Shown here in pieces: positions 9,713 through 18,532 of a stretch of DNA of 37,453 nucleotides. The notes under the pieces are model-generated. The model was not told the origin of the DNA, ran no database searches, and was given only the letters and a program-made list of their open reading frames with translations. Position 1 is the first letter of the stretch. Every line of letters begins with the position of its first letter. The translations under genes were made by a program, and so were the position numbers. Location: assembly GCA_002163245.1 (NCBI GenBank), contig MAAL01000162.1, forward strand, positions 1 through 37,453, given 5' to 3'. Origin of the DNA: Gammaproteobacteria bacterium 42_54_T18. Lineage in GTDB: Bacteria > Pseudomonadota > Gammaproteobacteria > Pseudomonadales > Ketobacteraceae.

Positions 9713-10978
9713 ATGAGAGCACTATTTTATAAACTCATTTATACAGAAATTCCAGAAGATTTTACTCATCAATGGATTAGGCCACTGTCGATTGTTTGGG
9801 GTATTGCAACGGCAGCATTATTATACGGATTGTTGTTTTTGTTTGGATCATTGGATGCTTTTCAGGCGTTCTATCATTATTTTGATACGCCAGGAAAAGA
9901 AGGTTTGCTGTATTTGTTTTTGTTAGTTACATTTTTGGGTGTTAGTTTTCGAGCGTATTTTGCTGTTACGAGTATTACGCAACACGATGAACATGTAGGT
10001 TTTGTGTTGGAGGATCGGTATGTTACTTTTGTAATCAGCTCGGTCATTATGCAAAATATTCTGATGGGTGTGTTGACGGTTTTTATTGGATTGCTTCTTT
10101 TTTTCTTCGGTTATTCGGCATTTGATGCTTTCGAACTGAGCTTTCTTAGTGATTTTTTTCAACGCGTTGTTGATGCAGTGCCAACCCTGGTACAGCTGCC
10201 TTATTGGCCGGCATTGATTGTGACATATCTGGTTATTACGTTGAGTGAATATGGCTGGCACCGAATGGGACATGAGTCGCGGTTGTTGTGGTTGCTTGCG
10301 CATCGGCCACATCATATTTCTACGACATTATGTTCTGCCACCGTAGTGGAAGCTGACCCTGCGTTTCCGTTAGGTTTATTATGGAAAACCATTGCATTAG
10401 CATTAATCGGAAGTGTTATTGCTAAGTTGTTTCACCAAGGTAATACTTTTTTTATAGAACTGGCAATGTTGCGGATGGGGTGGGGGATTACTGAGATATT
10501 TAATCATACCTCTGCTTTTTATGCGCGAATTTTAAAAAACAAGTGGATGTATTCAGTGATGACATTTTTTGGTAGTGGGCCTTATCATATCCTGCACCAT
10601 TCATCGTTGCCAGAACATGCTATGGCAAATTTGGGTGGAGGTGTTTTTCTGATGTGGGATCGTGTTTTTGGTACATATTTTAAACCAACCGAGAAAATCC
10701 CACCCTTAGGATTAACTGGTCAGCCGGACATTTATCTGAACCCGCTAAATATGGCACTTTCGGGTTTGTTGCAGATCGTTTATGAATTAAAGAATAACAA
10801 AGGGGTTGTTGTTCGGCTTAAAATTTTATTTGGGGGGATATTTTATGCCCCACCTGTTAGCAAGAGTTTTATTAAAAAGCCGTTGCTGTCGGAGCAAGGG
10901 GCAGAAATGTCATTGAAGCCAATTGATTTATCAATGATCGAAAGAGCTAATAAAACCAACATGGCGGAGTCATCGTAA
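9713..10978 (+). CDS. Sterol desaturase / fatty acid hydroxylase superfamily membrane enzyme
   Basis: Integral-membrane di-iron oxygenase of about 421 residues. Four or more hydrophobic helices precede the metal site. The histidine boxes are complete: HRMGH (183-187), HRPHH (197-201) and HILHH (292-296), with a further FNH at 265. Members hydroxylate or desaturate sterols, fatty acids, carotenoids or cleave alkylglycerols; the substrate cannot be read from the sequence. ATG 9713 has GGAGG eight bases upstream, so the earlier in-frame TTG (9692) is not used. The stop TAA overlaps the ATG of the next gene by one base, implying translational coupling with the hydrolase. The porin upstream could supply the lipid. 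Confidence 0.9.
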   Translation: MRALFYKLIYTEIPEDFTHQWIRPLSIVWGIATAALLYGLLFLFGSLDAFQAFYHYFDTPGKEGLLYLFLLVTFLGVSFRAYFAVTSITQHDEHVGFVLEDRYVTFVISSVIMQNILMGVLTVFIGLLLFFFGYSAFDAFELSFLSDFFQRVVDAVPTLVQLPYWPALIVTYLVITLSEYGWHRMGHESRLLWLLAHRPHHISTTLCSATVVEADPAFPLGLLWKTIALALIGSVIAKLFHQGNTFFIELAMLRMGWGITEIFNHTSAFYARILKNKWMYSVMTFFGSGPYHILHHSSLPEHAMANLGGGVFLMWDRVFGTYFKPTEKIPPLGLTGQPDIYLNPLNMALSGLLQIVYELKNNKGVVVRLKILFGGIFYAPPVSKSFIKKPLLSEQGAEMSLKPIDLSMIERANKTNMAESS

Positions 10979-11904
10979 TGAAAAAAATAGCAATATCTTG
11001 TATTACTATATTATCCTTCCTTTCCGTTTTAATGGTGGTTTACAGTTATCACCCCGAAGTTAACCTGGAGGTGATGAAGAAAAAGTATCAATATTCCAAC
11101 TCAAAATACGTCAATGTTAATGGACTTTGGGTACATTATTATGAGAAGGGGGCTGGAGATACGTTATTGCTACTTCATGGTAACGGCGGAAATATACACC
11201 ATTTTGATGAGGTAACAGAGGAGTTAAGTCAGCACTTTAAGGTCATTTCACTGGACTATTTAGGGCATGGTTTAACAGGGGCTGATCCTGCATTGGATTA
11301 TAGTAATCAAAATATGTTGGCATTTTTGGAAGCATTTTTTGATACATTGAATTTAGGTAAAGTACATATCGCCGGTAATTCTATGGGAGGGTATTGGGCA
11401 ATGTTATACGCTCAGGAACACCCTGAAAATATAGAGAAGATTGTACTGTTGGATGCTTATGGTGGTATATGTCAAAATTCGGACTATGCCCCACACTTTA
11501 TGCCTGAGAATCTACCCTTTGCTGAGACAATTACCTCCTACCTTTTTCCACGATTTATCGTTCGCTCGGAGTTTGAAAAGAACGTTTATTCTGCAGACTC
11601 AGCAACTGATAAGCTGGTTGATTTACATTACGATATGTTTTCAATTACCGGAAATCGGATGTACAGGAAGTATTTTTCTCAATATGAACACCCTAGAGAT
11701 TTGATTAAAGGCGGGGCATTAACGCAACCTATATTGATGTTGTGGGGAGAAAAGGACGCCGTGCATAATTTATGTGAAGCCAATGATTTGGTGAGCCGGC
11801 TTGACCCTGAACGTTTTACGGTGATGAAAGACGTTGGCCATTTACCTATGCTTGAAAGCCCAAGGATAGTAGAGGAATCAATGTTGGATTTTTTGAAAGG
11901 ATAA
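10978..11904 (+). CDS. Alpha/beta hydrolase, membrane-anchored or exported
   Basis: About 308 residues with an N-terminal hydrophobic segment (residues 4-22) that anchors or exports it. It has the alpha/beta-hydrolase layout: oxyanion loop LLLHGNGGN (64-72), nucleophile elbow GNSMGG with Ser135, the acid in GEKDAVH, and the histidine in DVGHLPMLE. Substrate unknown; an ester or lipid is likely from its coupling to the di-iron hydroxylase, whose stop overlaps its start by one base (TAATG). With the porin and hydroxylase it makes a plausible uptake-oxidise-hydrolyse lipid route. Confidence 0.88.
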   Translation: MKKIAISCITILSFLSVLMVVYSYHPEVNLEVMKKKYQYSNSKYVNVNGLWVHYYEKGAGDTLLLLHGNGGNIHHFDEVTEELSQHFKVISLDYLGHGLTGADPALDYSNQNMLAFLEAFFDTLNLGKVHIAGNSMGGYWAMLYAQEHPENIEKIVLLDAYGGICQNSDYAPHFMPENLPFAETITSYLFPRFIVRSEFEKNVYSADSATDKLVDLHYDMFSITGNRMYRKYFSQYEHPRDLIKGGALTQPILMLWGEKDAVHNLCEANDLVSRLDPERFTVMKDVGHLPMLESPRIVEESMLDFLKG

Positions 11905-11914
11905 ATTTACACGG

Positions 11915-11951
11915 TGCTCATGCTCGCAGATTATCGTAGCGAACATGAGCA
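11915..11951 (+). terminator. Hairpin after the lipid set
   Basis: TGCTCATGCTCGC (11915-11927) pairs with GCGAACATGAGCA (11939-11951) with one mismatch and an 11-nt loop, starting 10 bp after the hydrolase stop. It lies between convergent genes. There is only a short T stretch on the plus side, so the terminator call is moderate. Confidence 0.5.
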
Positions 11952-11961
11952 TTTAGGGGCT

Positions 11962-11994
11962 ATTTGAAGGTCATTTGAAGGTCATTCGACGGTT
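11962..11994 (+). repeat. Three 11-bp tandem copies at a gene end
   Basis: ATTTGAAGGTC is repeated exactly at 11962-11972 and 11973-11983, followed by a degenerate copy (ATTCGACGGTT, 11984-11994) that runs into the stop codon of the leftward periplasmic protein gene. It looks like slippage duplication at the 3' edge of that gene. Confidence 0.5.
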
Positions 11995-12628
11995 ATTCGG
12001 ATTCTGTATTGTTATCAAATATCTTACGTAGCGCAGGTAGGTGTTTTGCTACGAGGGCGGTGTCTTCAGAAGATGCGCTGTCCATGGTTTTAAATGCAGC
12101 TTGGCTTTGCTCCATCATTTGCATCATCATTTTTTGTTGTTCTGGTGGTAGATTGGCGTTCTTAAGTTGTTCCATTGATGCTTTCATTTGAGCCTTCATG
12201 CCGGGGTTTTGCTGTTCCATCATGGCATTCATTGTTGCGCTAAAAACACGATTGCTGATCTCTGCCCACTGTTCGACGGATGTAAAGCCATTTTTAGTTA
12301 ACATCGTGTTGTATTCTTTGTAATAACCGTTGGCCTTTAACATGGGGGCGACATTATTAAACCACTCTCCCATAGTGTCTCCCCCTTCTTTTTTATTTTT
12401 TAATGCTTGAGCTTCAAATTCCTTCTCGTGCTTATCGCCCCACGTTTGTATTTCAGGCCATGCATTAATCCATTGGGTAACTTGTTTGTCGGTGAGGTCC
12501 GCGGCAACAGCAGGGGAGCTGACAAGTGATGTGCTGATGGTTGTGACAATGAACATACTAAGAGCGAACTTAAGAACATTTAGTTGCTTGAATAGTTGTT
12601 CAAATAAACGGGCTGTTATTAGTTTCAT
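11993..12628 (-). CDS. Periplasmic protein of unknown function
   Basis: About 211 residues. It starts at ATG 12628 with AGGAAG a few bases upstream. A signal peptide is clear: positive start, hydrophobic stretch near 20-40, and VSSPAVAA before the mature Asp. The mature part is hydrophilic and probably helical, with a Met/Gln-rich stretch (MMEQQNPGMKAQMKASMEQL, then PPEQQKMMMQMMEQSQ) that could be a coiled coil or metal-binding surface. I do not recognise the family. It is the last gene of a leftward group after the DoxX-like gene (94-bp gap), so it may be co-transcribed with that gene and the lipoprotein hydrolase. Confidence 0.75.
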   Translation of the reverse strand: MKLITARLFEQLFKQLNVLKFALSMFIVTTISTSLVSSPAVAADLTDKQVTQWINAWPEIQTWGDKHEKEFEAQALKNKKEGGDTMGEWFNNVAPMLKANGYYKEYNTMLTKNGFTSVEQWAEISNRVFSATMNAMMEQQNPGMKAQMKASMEQLKNANLPPEQQKMMMQMMEQSQAAFKTMDSASSEDTALVAKHLPALRKIFDNNTESE

Positions 12629-12722
12629 AAGGCTTCCTGGCGCAGAACGTGGATAAAGAATGTGGATAAACAGTTTGATCTGTTATCGAGAGCTCTGCGC
12701 CAGTGTATCCCTTGAATTGTTG

Positions 12723-13178
12723 TTACGCTAGTGAGGAGGGTGATTGGGGTGGGTTGCTAGCGATTTTTTGTGATGGTGTTCTTGTACTCCACCAGATGCC
12801 AATGAGTAATATCACTTGTACCACAAGTCGAACACTGAGAAAGGCTTCTGGTACTTCAGGAAATAACTCAGGGTGCATCCACATGTGGATGTTTGCGGGA
12901 GTTACGGCAAGGGTCAGTAGGAACAGGCCGTTGCCTGCCCATTGTCGTGTGGCAAATAGTAGGATGCCTAGCGCCCCTAGTATTTCAAATACACCGCTGA
13001 TATAGACAATCTCTAGGTGATAAGGCAGGTAGGGAGGCATGATGTTGACAAAAAATGCGCTATTCACAAAGTGGCCGACACCGCCACCAAAAAACCAAAT
13101 AAAGACGATACCAAGGGTGATTTTTTTGCCGGTGCTTAGTTCGTTGCTAGAGGTCGTATTTGTCGTATTGTCAGACAT
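12723..13178 (-). CDS. DoxX-like four-helix membrane protein
   Basis: About 151 residues with four hydrophobic helices (roughly 18-38, 55-78, 83-103 and 115-135). The repeated pattern of a His/Asn-containing first helix, a glycine-rich second helix (YISGVFEILGALGILL) and a charged tail resembles small DoxX/SURF4-type inner-membrane proteins. The biochemical role of that family is poorly defined. The start lies 3 bp after the stop of the upstream lipoprotein hydrolase gene, so the two are surely in one transcript. AAGGAAG lies about ten bases before the ATG. Confidence 0.7.
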   Translation of the reverse strand: MSDNTTNTTSSNELSTGKKITLGIVFIWFFGGGVGHFVNSAFFVNIMPPYLPYHLEIVYISGVFEILGALGILLFATRQWAGNGLFLLTLAVTPANIHMWMHPELFPEVPEAFLSVRLVVQVILLIGIWWSTRTPSQKIASNPPQSPSSLA

Positions 13179-13181
13179 GCT

Positions 13182-15083
13182 TTACAGGCTTCCTTTGTGT
13201 TGTTGTGCAAATTCGAGTATTGGGGTGATAACGGCGTTTTCTCGTCGCGCTTTATGATGATTGGATGCGCTTAATAGGTCAACATGATCATAACCTTTGG
13301 CAACAATCAGTGTTCCCAATGGGTCGGTATTGTCATCAACCTTGGCGAGGCCTCGTTCACCCGCTATTTCTAATAAAGGTTTGTTTCTGGCAGCTTTTGC
13401 GTGCCAGAAGTTTAGGCCTGCAATAGGGCTAGGTTGGGATATAGCATCAAGCTCCAGTCCAACCCGTGCTGACATGTACCACTCTGCGAAAGTGCCGGGG
13501 CCTTGGTAGATACTTTTGGCAAATAACACAATGTCGGTCACTTCCTCTTCTTCCGTTGTATTGAGATGTACATCATTTTGAATATCATCAAAGTTGACCC
13601 AGGAATACAGTGGTGCAGTGGGGGGTGTTTCGACGTTGTCTGAGTCTTTCATGGAGTCAGTGGGAATGTAGAGGGTTTCATCGCTGAGTAGGTTGGCTAG
13701 GTCGGGGGCAATAAAGTTAAGAATGGCACTAAGGGTTGGATTCAGTGGAAAGCTCTTTTGGGTGATGTTCCCCCCTTGTAAAAAACCGACACTGGCTTGT
13801 AGGATGCCAACGGGCATAAAGTCATCGTCAAACACGGCACCTAGTAATGCTTGGTTGGTGTAGCGAAAATCTCGTATGCCGGTATTGCTGTTAAGAAAAT
13901 CACCAATTGATCGGGCATGTATTAGCTTTAACATGAGGTTGGTTGTTGAGCCAATGGGTAAATCTCTAACCAGAGTGGCTTCTTCATCAGGGGACCAGTC
14001 TGCAACCATTGCGAGCATTTCTAGCAAGAAAAATGTTTCAGTATCAAGCCCTGGCATTTCCATGATTCGAGAGCTCTTTCCTTGTACCAGCTTTTCGATG
14101 TCTTGCTGATATCGTTGGTTAGCTTTATCGTTTGCATCCACCATAAAGCCATCTTGCCCATAATCGAGATGACGATCTAAGGTTTCATCTTTCGGGGTGA
14201 CGTCGATATCAAGACGAATGAACCCGGCAGCTTGATTGTACCCTGCATCATCCGAGGTATTTAGATCACCATCAAAGTCCCAGCCAGCAAAGCTGTGGGT
14301 TAATAACCCTCCTAGGGAGTGTCCGCCAATAAAGACTTTTTCTTGGCGTTGAATAGGGTCGGGTACTAAGTGGGATAATACCGCCATCAGGTCTTCTTGT
14401 ACGAGGGCTAGCCCCATGTCAGATAACCAGGGTAGGTCGCTGCTAGACTTTATGCCTTCAAACTTTTTATCGTTAATGCTGCTTTGGTTGTAGTAGTAAT
14501 CAACGGCGAAACTGATGTCTTTTTGTTGTTCTGCTTCTTCAAGCCCAGCTAGATCTCGTAAGCATTGATCTCTTCGGTCTAGCACAATGACTTCGGCTAT
14601 TTGATGTTGCTGTTCAAAGGCCTCTAATACCAATTGCTCTGCCAAATAATTAAAGGCGCCTGCTCCGGCAAGGAGGCCTGGCATAAAGAAGAAAATAGTA
14701 TCAGCATCTTTGGTTTCACGTTGATAGGGTTGGTTGTTGGTATCTAATGTGGGTGTGTAATGCAAGAACTGTACATTGTGACACTCTTCAGGAATATTGG
14801 GGAATTGGCTCGTAAAGGGGGAGGTGAGCTGACCTTGCTTTATAACAACGGCCTGTATGTTGTCGTTATTATTTGTGTCGTTGTCTTCGTTATTTGAATT
14901 GTCATTATTGTTATTCTCGTCGGCTGTTTCCGTTGCTCGGTTGGTACTGTCGCCGCTTGATGAGCCATTTCCACAGCCAATGCTCGTGCCAATAAATAGG
15001 GTTACTAATAAGATGGCGACATGTTTTCTAGAGTGCAATAAAGAAGATAATGAAGAGGGTAACAAAAATGAGGTGTTAAGCAT
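13182..15083 (-). CDS. Surface or periplasmic lipoprotein with alpha/beta-hydrolase (lipase-like) fold
   Basis: About 633 residues. The N terminus carries a hydrophobic export segment and a likely lipoprotein cysteine (IGTSIGCGNG, Cys37; the -3 residue is not ideal). A low-complexity Ser/Asn/Asp linker follows (about 40-76), typical of surface lipoproteins. The catalytic core shows FFFMPGLLAGAGAF (oxyanion region) and FIGGHSLGGLL with nucleophile Ser256. Late histidines near the C terminus (KGYDHVDLL) could complete the triad. The size is larger than ordinary lipases, so extra lid or binding domains are likely. ATG 15083 has AAGGAA about eight bases upstream. It is divergent from an AraC gene, its possible regulator. 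Substrate unknown. Confidence 0.78.
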   Translation of the reverse strand: MLNTSFLLPSSLSSLLHSRKHVAILLVTLFIGTSIGCGNGSSSGDSTNRATETADENNNNDNSNNEDNDTNNNDNIQAVVIKQGQLTSPFTSQFPNIPEECHNVQFLHYTPTLDTNNQPYQRETKDADTIFFFMPGLLAGAGAFNYLAEQLVLEAFEQQHQIAEVIVLDRRDQCLRDLAGLEEAEQQKDISFAVDYYYNQSSINDKKFEGIKSSSDLPWLSDMGLALVQEDLMAVLSHLVPDPIQRQEKVFIGGHSLGGLLTHSFAGWDFDGDLNTSDDAGYNQAAGFIRLDIDVTPKDETLDRHLDYGQDGFMVDANDKANQRYQQDIEKLVQGKSSRIMEMPGLDTETFFLLEMLAMVADWSPDEEATLVRDLPIGSTTNLMLKLIHARSIGDFLNSNTGIRDFRYTNQALLGAVFDDDFMPVGILQASVGFLQGGNITQKSFPLNPTLSAILNFIAPDLANLLSDETLYIPTDSMKDSDNVETPPTAPLYSWVNFDDIQNDVHLNTTEEEEVTDIVLFAKSIYQGPGTFAEWYMSARVGLELDAISQPSPIAGLNFWHAKAARNKPLLEIAGERGLAKVDDNTDPLGTLIVAKGYDHVDLLSASNHHKARRENAVITPILEFAQQHKGSL

Positions 15084-15414
15084 GGTGACCGTTCCTTTGG
15101 GCAGGCTCTTATTCTAATTTGCGGGCAGTATCCTATGGGGAGTAACTAGCGATAAGAGTCTGCTAAGGCCGAGATTGAGGCTTAGTTAAGATTGAAAGTT
15201 TTATAAATTTGTTAGCTAGCGAGAGGTATTATTTCTATGTCTCTATAAAATGCATGAAAAACAATGAGTTAAGTTGTTTATGTGCGTGGAGTCTGTTTGG
15301 GACAATAGGGTTATAAAGGGCCTGGATTGCTGATAAGCTAACACTAGTGTGGGTGCTTTCGTATAGAAACAATGTGAGAGAGTAGGGTAAAGAACATTAA
15401 CGAGGAGTGTGCTT
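15084..15414. other. Divergent intergenic region with a short palindrome
   Basis: This 331-bp stretch separates the leftward hydrolase operon from the rightward AraC gene and must carry both promoters. I see no small gene. The only clear structure is the palindrome ACACTAGTGT at 15341-15350, about 65 bp before the AraC start, a possible operator. No convincing -35/-10 pair could be picked by eye. Confidence 0.4.
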
Positions 15415-16497
15415 GTGGGGCAGATGATCAATACCGAAGAAAAATTGGTACCGTTAAATAATTATCCCGCCGGTTTAATTCGGATGATGCAAGAGCAAGG
15501 CGTTGGTTTAGCAGGTCTGCTTCAAGATACGGATATTACGGAAATTCAATTACAGGACTTTTCTGCGCATATCTCTTATGCCCAATATACTCAGCTTATT
15601 GTGAATTCATTGCGAGCATTTTCGAAACCGGGTTTAGGTTTGCATTTAGGAAAGTACCTTCATATTGCTAGTAATGGCATGATGGGTATTGCGGCCATGA
15701 CGAGTAACACATTAGCAGATGCGTGTGAGATTCAGTTGGCGTATTACAAAGCCCTCTCGCCATTAATGGTGGTGGATATGCATATCAGTGAAGGTAAGGT
15801 GCATTTTCAAACCCATGAGGCGTGGGGAGCGGGGCGTTTATTACCATTGGCGGTTGAATGCTTGTTTACGGGAATTTATCACAACGCAAAAATGATGTTG
15901 GGGGTGGATCATATTGAATGTGAAATACGTTTGGCGTATACGGACCCTGGTTATGTAGAGACTTATACTGATATTTTGGAAAATCCGGTGCAGTTTGGGT
16001 GCGTGGTGAATCAGTTATCCATTGATGAAAGCTTGTTGGCTCTCCCTTTAACGTTTAGAGACCCTAATACTTGTCAGATGGCTAAACAACACTGTCAGCG
16101 AGAGTACGCTGGAGCGGCAGCGCGCCAAAGCTTGGTAACAAGAGTGCGCCGTGTTGTGCATTACGAACTAGACCGTTGGCAGGTTCTTGAGGGGCACGCG
16201 CCACCATTAACATTGGTGTTTGTTGCAGAAGAATTGTTTATGAGTCCACGGACGCTAAAGCGTAAGTTGAGTTCATTAGGTACGAGTTACCAAAAGGTGA
16301 AGGAAACTATTTTATTGGAACGTGCCGATGCGATGTTACAGGATACAGGCATTACGGTGGCGGATATCGCTCAGCGTTTACAGTTTTCGGACACTGCAAA
16401 TTTTCGTAGGGCATTTAAACGTTGGACGGGAAAAACACCTCTAGCGCACCGGCAAGAATTTCTCAGCTTCACCCCAAGGAACGGGTTTGCTGAATAA
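15415..16497 (+). CDS. AraC-family regulator with arabinose-binding-like N-terminal domain
   Basis: About 360 residues, cytosolic. The first ~210 residues match the ligand-sensing domain of the OruR/ArgR-like AraC subclass (start YPAGLIRMMQEQGV, then LGLHLGKYLHIASNGMMGIAAMTS). The C-terminal ~100 residues carry two helix-turn-helix units (VAEELFMSPRTLKRKLSS; VADIAQRLQFSDTANFRRAF) and the ending GKTPLAHRQEF. I choose GTG 15415 because GAGGAG (15402-15407) is seven bases upstream; ATG 15424 and GTG 15409 are worse spaced. It is divergent from the lipoprotein hydrolase operon, a likely target. Its last 57 bp overlap the 3' end of the convergent GGDEF-EAL gene, an unusually long coding overlap. 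Confidence 0.88.
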   Translation: MGQMINTEEKLVPLNNYPAGLIRMMQEQGVGLAGLLQDTDITEIQLQDFSAHISYAQYTQLIVNSLRAFSKPGLGLHLGKYLHIASNGMMGIAAMTSNTLADACEIQLAYYKALSPLMVVDMHISEGKVHFQTHEAWGAGRLLPLAVECLFTGIYHNAKMMLGVDHIECEIRLAYTDPGYVETYTDILENPVQFGCVVNQLSIDESLLALPLTFRDPNTCQMAKQHCQREYAGAAARQSLVTRVRRVVHYELDRWQVLEGHAPPLTLVFVAEELFMSPRTLKRKLSSLGTSYQKVKETILLERADAMLQDTGITVADIAQRLQFSDTANFRRAFKRWTGKTPLAHRQEFLSFTPRNGFAE

Positions 16498-18483
16498 AAA
16501 ACCTTGGGCGTAATCACACCCGGAGGATGCTAAGAAGTCGAGTTGTTGTGTCTCAACGCCTTCAGCAATAACTTTTTGCCCTAAGGAATGAGCCATCTGA
16601 ATAATGGCTCTGATTATCGCTTCGTCATTTGTATCTTCGCCAATGTCTCTGATAAAACTCTGATCAATTTTAAGGTAATCAATAGGGAATTTCTTTAAGT
16701 AACTTAAGGACGAATAGCCGGTTCCAAAGTCATCAATGGCAATGGTGATACCCGCTTTGCGTAAATCGTTTAATTGACGAATGACATCCATTGGGTCATC
16801 CATTAATGCGGATTCTGTTAATTCCAATTTTATATGGTTTACCGCTATTTTATTTTCCGTTAGTAGCGTTAAAATTTGTTCGGAGAAGTTTTTTTGTTTG
16901 ATCTGTTTGGCTGCAACGTTAATGGCAATGGTGAGATTGTTTCTTGCATCGCTGTAATTACCAGTGAACCATTGGTTTGCTTGTTGTCCGGCTTTTAGTA
17001 GCATAAATTGGCCAAGATCTTCAATTAACCCAGCTTCTTCTGCAATTGGGATAAATACTCCGGGTGAAATCATTCCTTTGTCTTTATGATTCCATCGAGC
17101 CAGAGCTTCAAAACCTGAAATTCTATTTTCTGCAATGTGAATAATAGGTTGGTAGTAGGGGAGTATATCGCAACCCTTAATAGCCAGACGAAGTTCGTTG
17201 GTAACTTCAATGTGACTTTGAATGCGCATGTGCATGTCATTATCAAAAAATTTGAAGTTATTACGACCACTTTTTTTAGCATGATACATGGCGGTATCGG
17301 CTGCTTTTGTGAGAGTAATTGCATCGGTTCCATGTTCTGGAAAGCTGGCAATGCCAATGCTGGTTCCAATGTATGCATCTTTTCCAAACAAATAAAATGG
17401 TTGAGAGAAAACGTCAATAATTTTTTGTGCGACATTGGCGGCGTCATTAATGCTGGTCATTTGTTGTAACACGACAGCAAACTCATCTCCACCGAGTCGA
17501 GCAATAAGGTCCGCATTTCGTAATACGTCTTTTAGCCTTTCTGATGCTTGTACAAGTAATAAATCCCCTGCGTCATGGCCTAATGTATCATTGATATCTT
17601 TAAAGTGATCAAGATCAAGAAACATGACGCACAAATTGTCGCCAATTCTTTGGCAGTTTGCGGTCAGTTTTTCTAAAAACTCCCAATATAGAGTGCGATT
17701 CGATAAACCGGTAAGTTGATCGAATTTTGCAAGATTTACCAGCTGGCTTTCAATTTCTTTACGTTCAGATATGTCTTGAAAAATTATGACACCACCTTTA
17801 CGTTCGTCATCTTCGATAATTGAAGATTGCGTATATTGTACGGGGAATTGCGCTTGTTTGTTTCGCCAAAAAAGGGAGTTATCATCCTGATTACATTGGT
17901 TTTCTTTAAAGGTTTGCACAAACTCGGATGCCATCCAGTCATTGTTGTTGCTTAGGGGGTCGATAAAGTCCTTTATGGATTGTCCGACGATATCGTTTCG
18001 TTTGGCTGTGAGTAATGTACAGGCAGCGGTGTTAACAAAGGTAATAACATTCTCAACATCTAGACCGATAATGCCTTCTGCAGTGAAATTAAGCAGTTGT
18101 TCGTGTTGGCGTTGTAAAAATCGTACTTGTGCCAAGGCTTCTTCGGTGCTTTTTCTTTCATTAAATAAGGCAAGTAAGATGTTAAGTTTGCTGAGGAGGA
18201 TGTCTTCATCAAAAGGTTTGCTAAGATAATCAATCGCGCCAACCTCATAGCCTTGTCGGATGTAGCCTTCTTGGTTTCCTGCTGCAGTAATAAAAATAAT
18301 GGGGGTGAGTCTGTGAAATGGCAGATTACGGATTTTTTCTACGCATTCGAAGCCATTCATTCGTGGCATATTAATATCCATTAAAATGGCGGCGTATTCA
18401 TTCTCCTTTGCCAATTCGATTGCGTCCTCTCCACTTAACGCGCGGTCAAAAGCTGAGGGTAGTGTTTCTAGTGCCATTTCCAA
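16441..18483 (-). CDS. Response-regulator PAS-GGDEF-EAL protein, 5' end frameshifted
   Basis: Cytosolic c-di-GMP turnover protein. In the main frame (680 residues): a receiver lacking its first strand and acidic pair but with phospho-acceptor D36 (LMDINMPRMNGFE) and K89; PAS (about 128-240); GGDEF (about 250-420) with intact GGDEF at 331-335 and a product-inhibition RxxD at 322-325; EAL (about 435-680) with [22 protein letters not shown] and VIAEGVE intact. Both catalytic halves look competent. The missing receiver start lies just upstream in another frame (see 18488-18532). As written, the frame starts only at TTG 18483 with no ribosome site, so either the gene is broken, the sequence has an indel, or the ribosome shifts frame. 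No histidine kinase is adjacent. Confidence 0.85.
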   Translation of the reverse strand: MEMALETLPSAFDRALSGEDAIELAKENEYAAILMDINMPRMNGFECVEKIRNLPFHRLTPIIFITAAGNQEGYIRQGYEVGAIDYLSKPFDEDILLSKLNILLALFNERKSTEEALAQVRFLQRQHEQLLNFTAEGIIGLDVENVITFVNTAACTLLTAKRNDIVGQSIKDFIDPLSNNNDWMASEFVQTFKENQCNQDDNSLFWRNKQAQFPVQYTQSSIIEDDERKGGVIIFQDISERKEIESQLVNLAKFDQLTGLSNRTLYWEFLEKLTANCQRIGDNLCVMFLDLDHFKDINDTLGHDAGDLLLVQASERLKDVLRNADLIARLGGDEFAVVLQQMTSINDAANVAQKIIDVFSQPFYLFGKDAYIGTSIGIASFPEHGTDAITLTKAADTAMYHAKKSGRNNFKFFDNDMHMRIQSHIEVTNELRLAIKGCDILPYYQPIIHIAENRISGFEALARWNHKDKGMISPGVFIPIAEEAGLIEDLGQFMLLKAGQQANQWFTGNYSDARNNLTIAINVAAKQIKQKNFSEQILTLLTENKIAVNHIKLELTESALMDDPMDVIRQLNDLRKAGITIAIDDFGTGYSSLSYLKKFPIDYLKIDQSFIRDIGEDTNDEAIIRAIIQMAHSLGQKVIAEGVETQQLDFLASSGCDYAQGFLFSKPVPWGEAEKFLPVR

Positions 18484-18487
18484 TAGA

Positions 18488-18532
18488 CTAAGGCATTTCT
18501 ATGTCGTCAACAGCAAGAATTCTAGTAGTCAT
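18488..18532 (-). pseudogene. Detached receiver-domain N terminus of the GGDEF-EAL protein
   Basis: Reading left from ATG 18532 gives MTTRILAVDDIEMP then TAG (18488-18490). This is the canonical first strand of a receiver domain, with the Asp-Asp Mg2+ pair. The continuation (SLLEMALETLPSAFDRAL) is in the +1 frame and begins at once. A one-base change near CCTTAG restores a normal receiver with standard spacing between the acidic pair and SGED. It is a 5' exon-like piece of the adjacent gene, not a separate gene. Confidence 0.8.
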
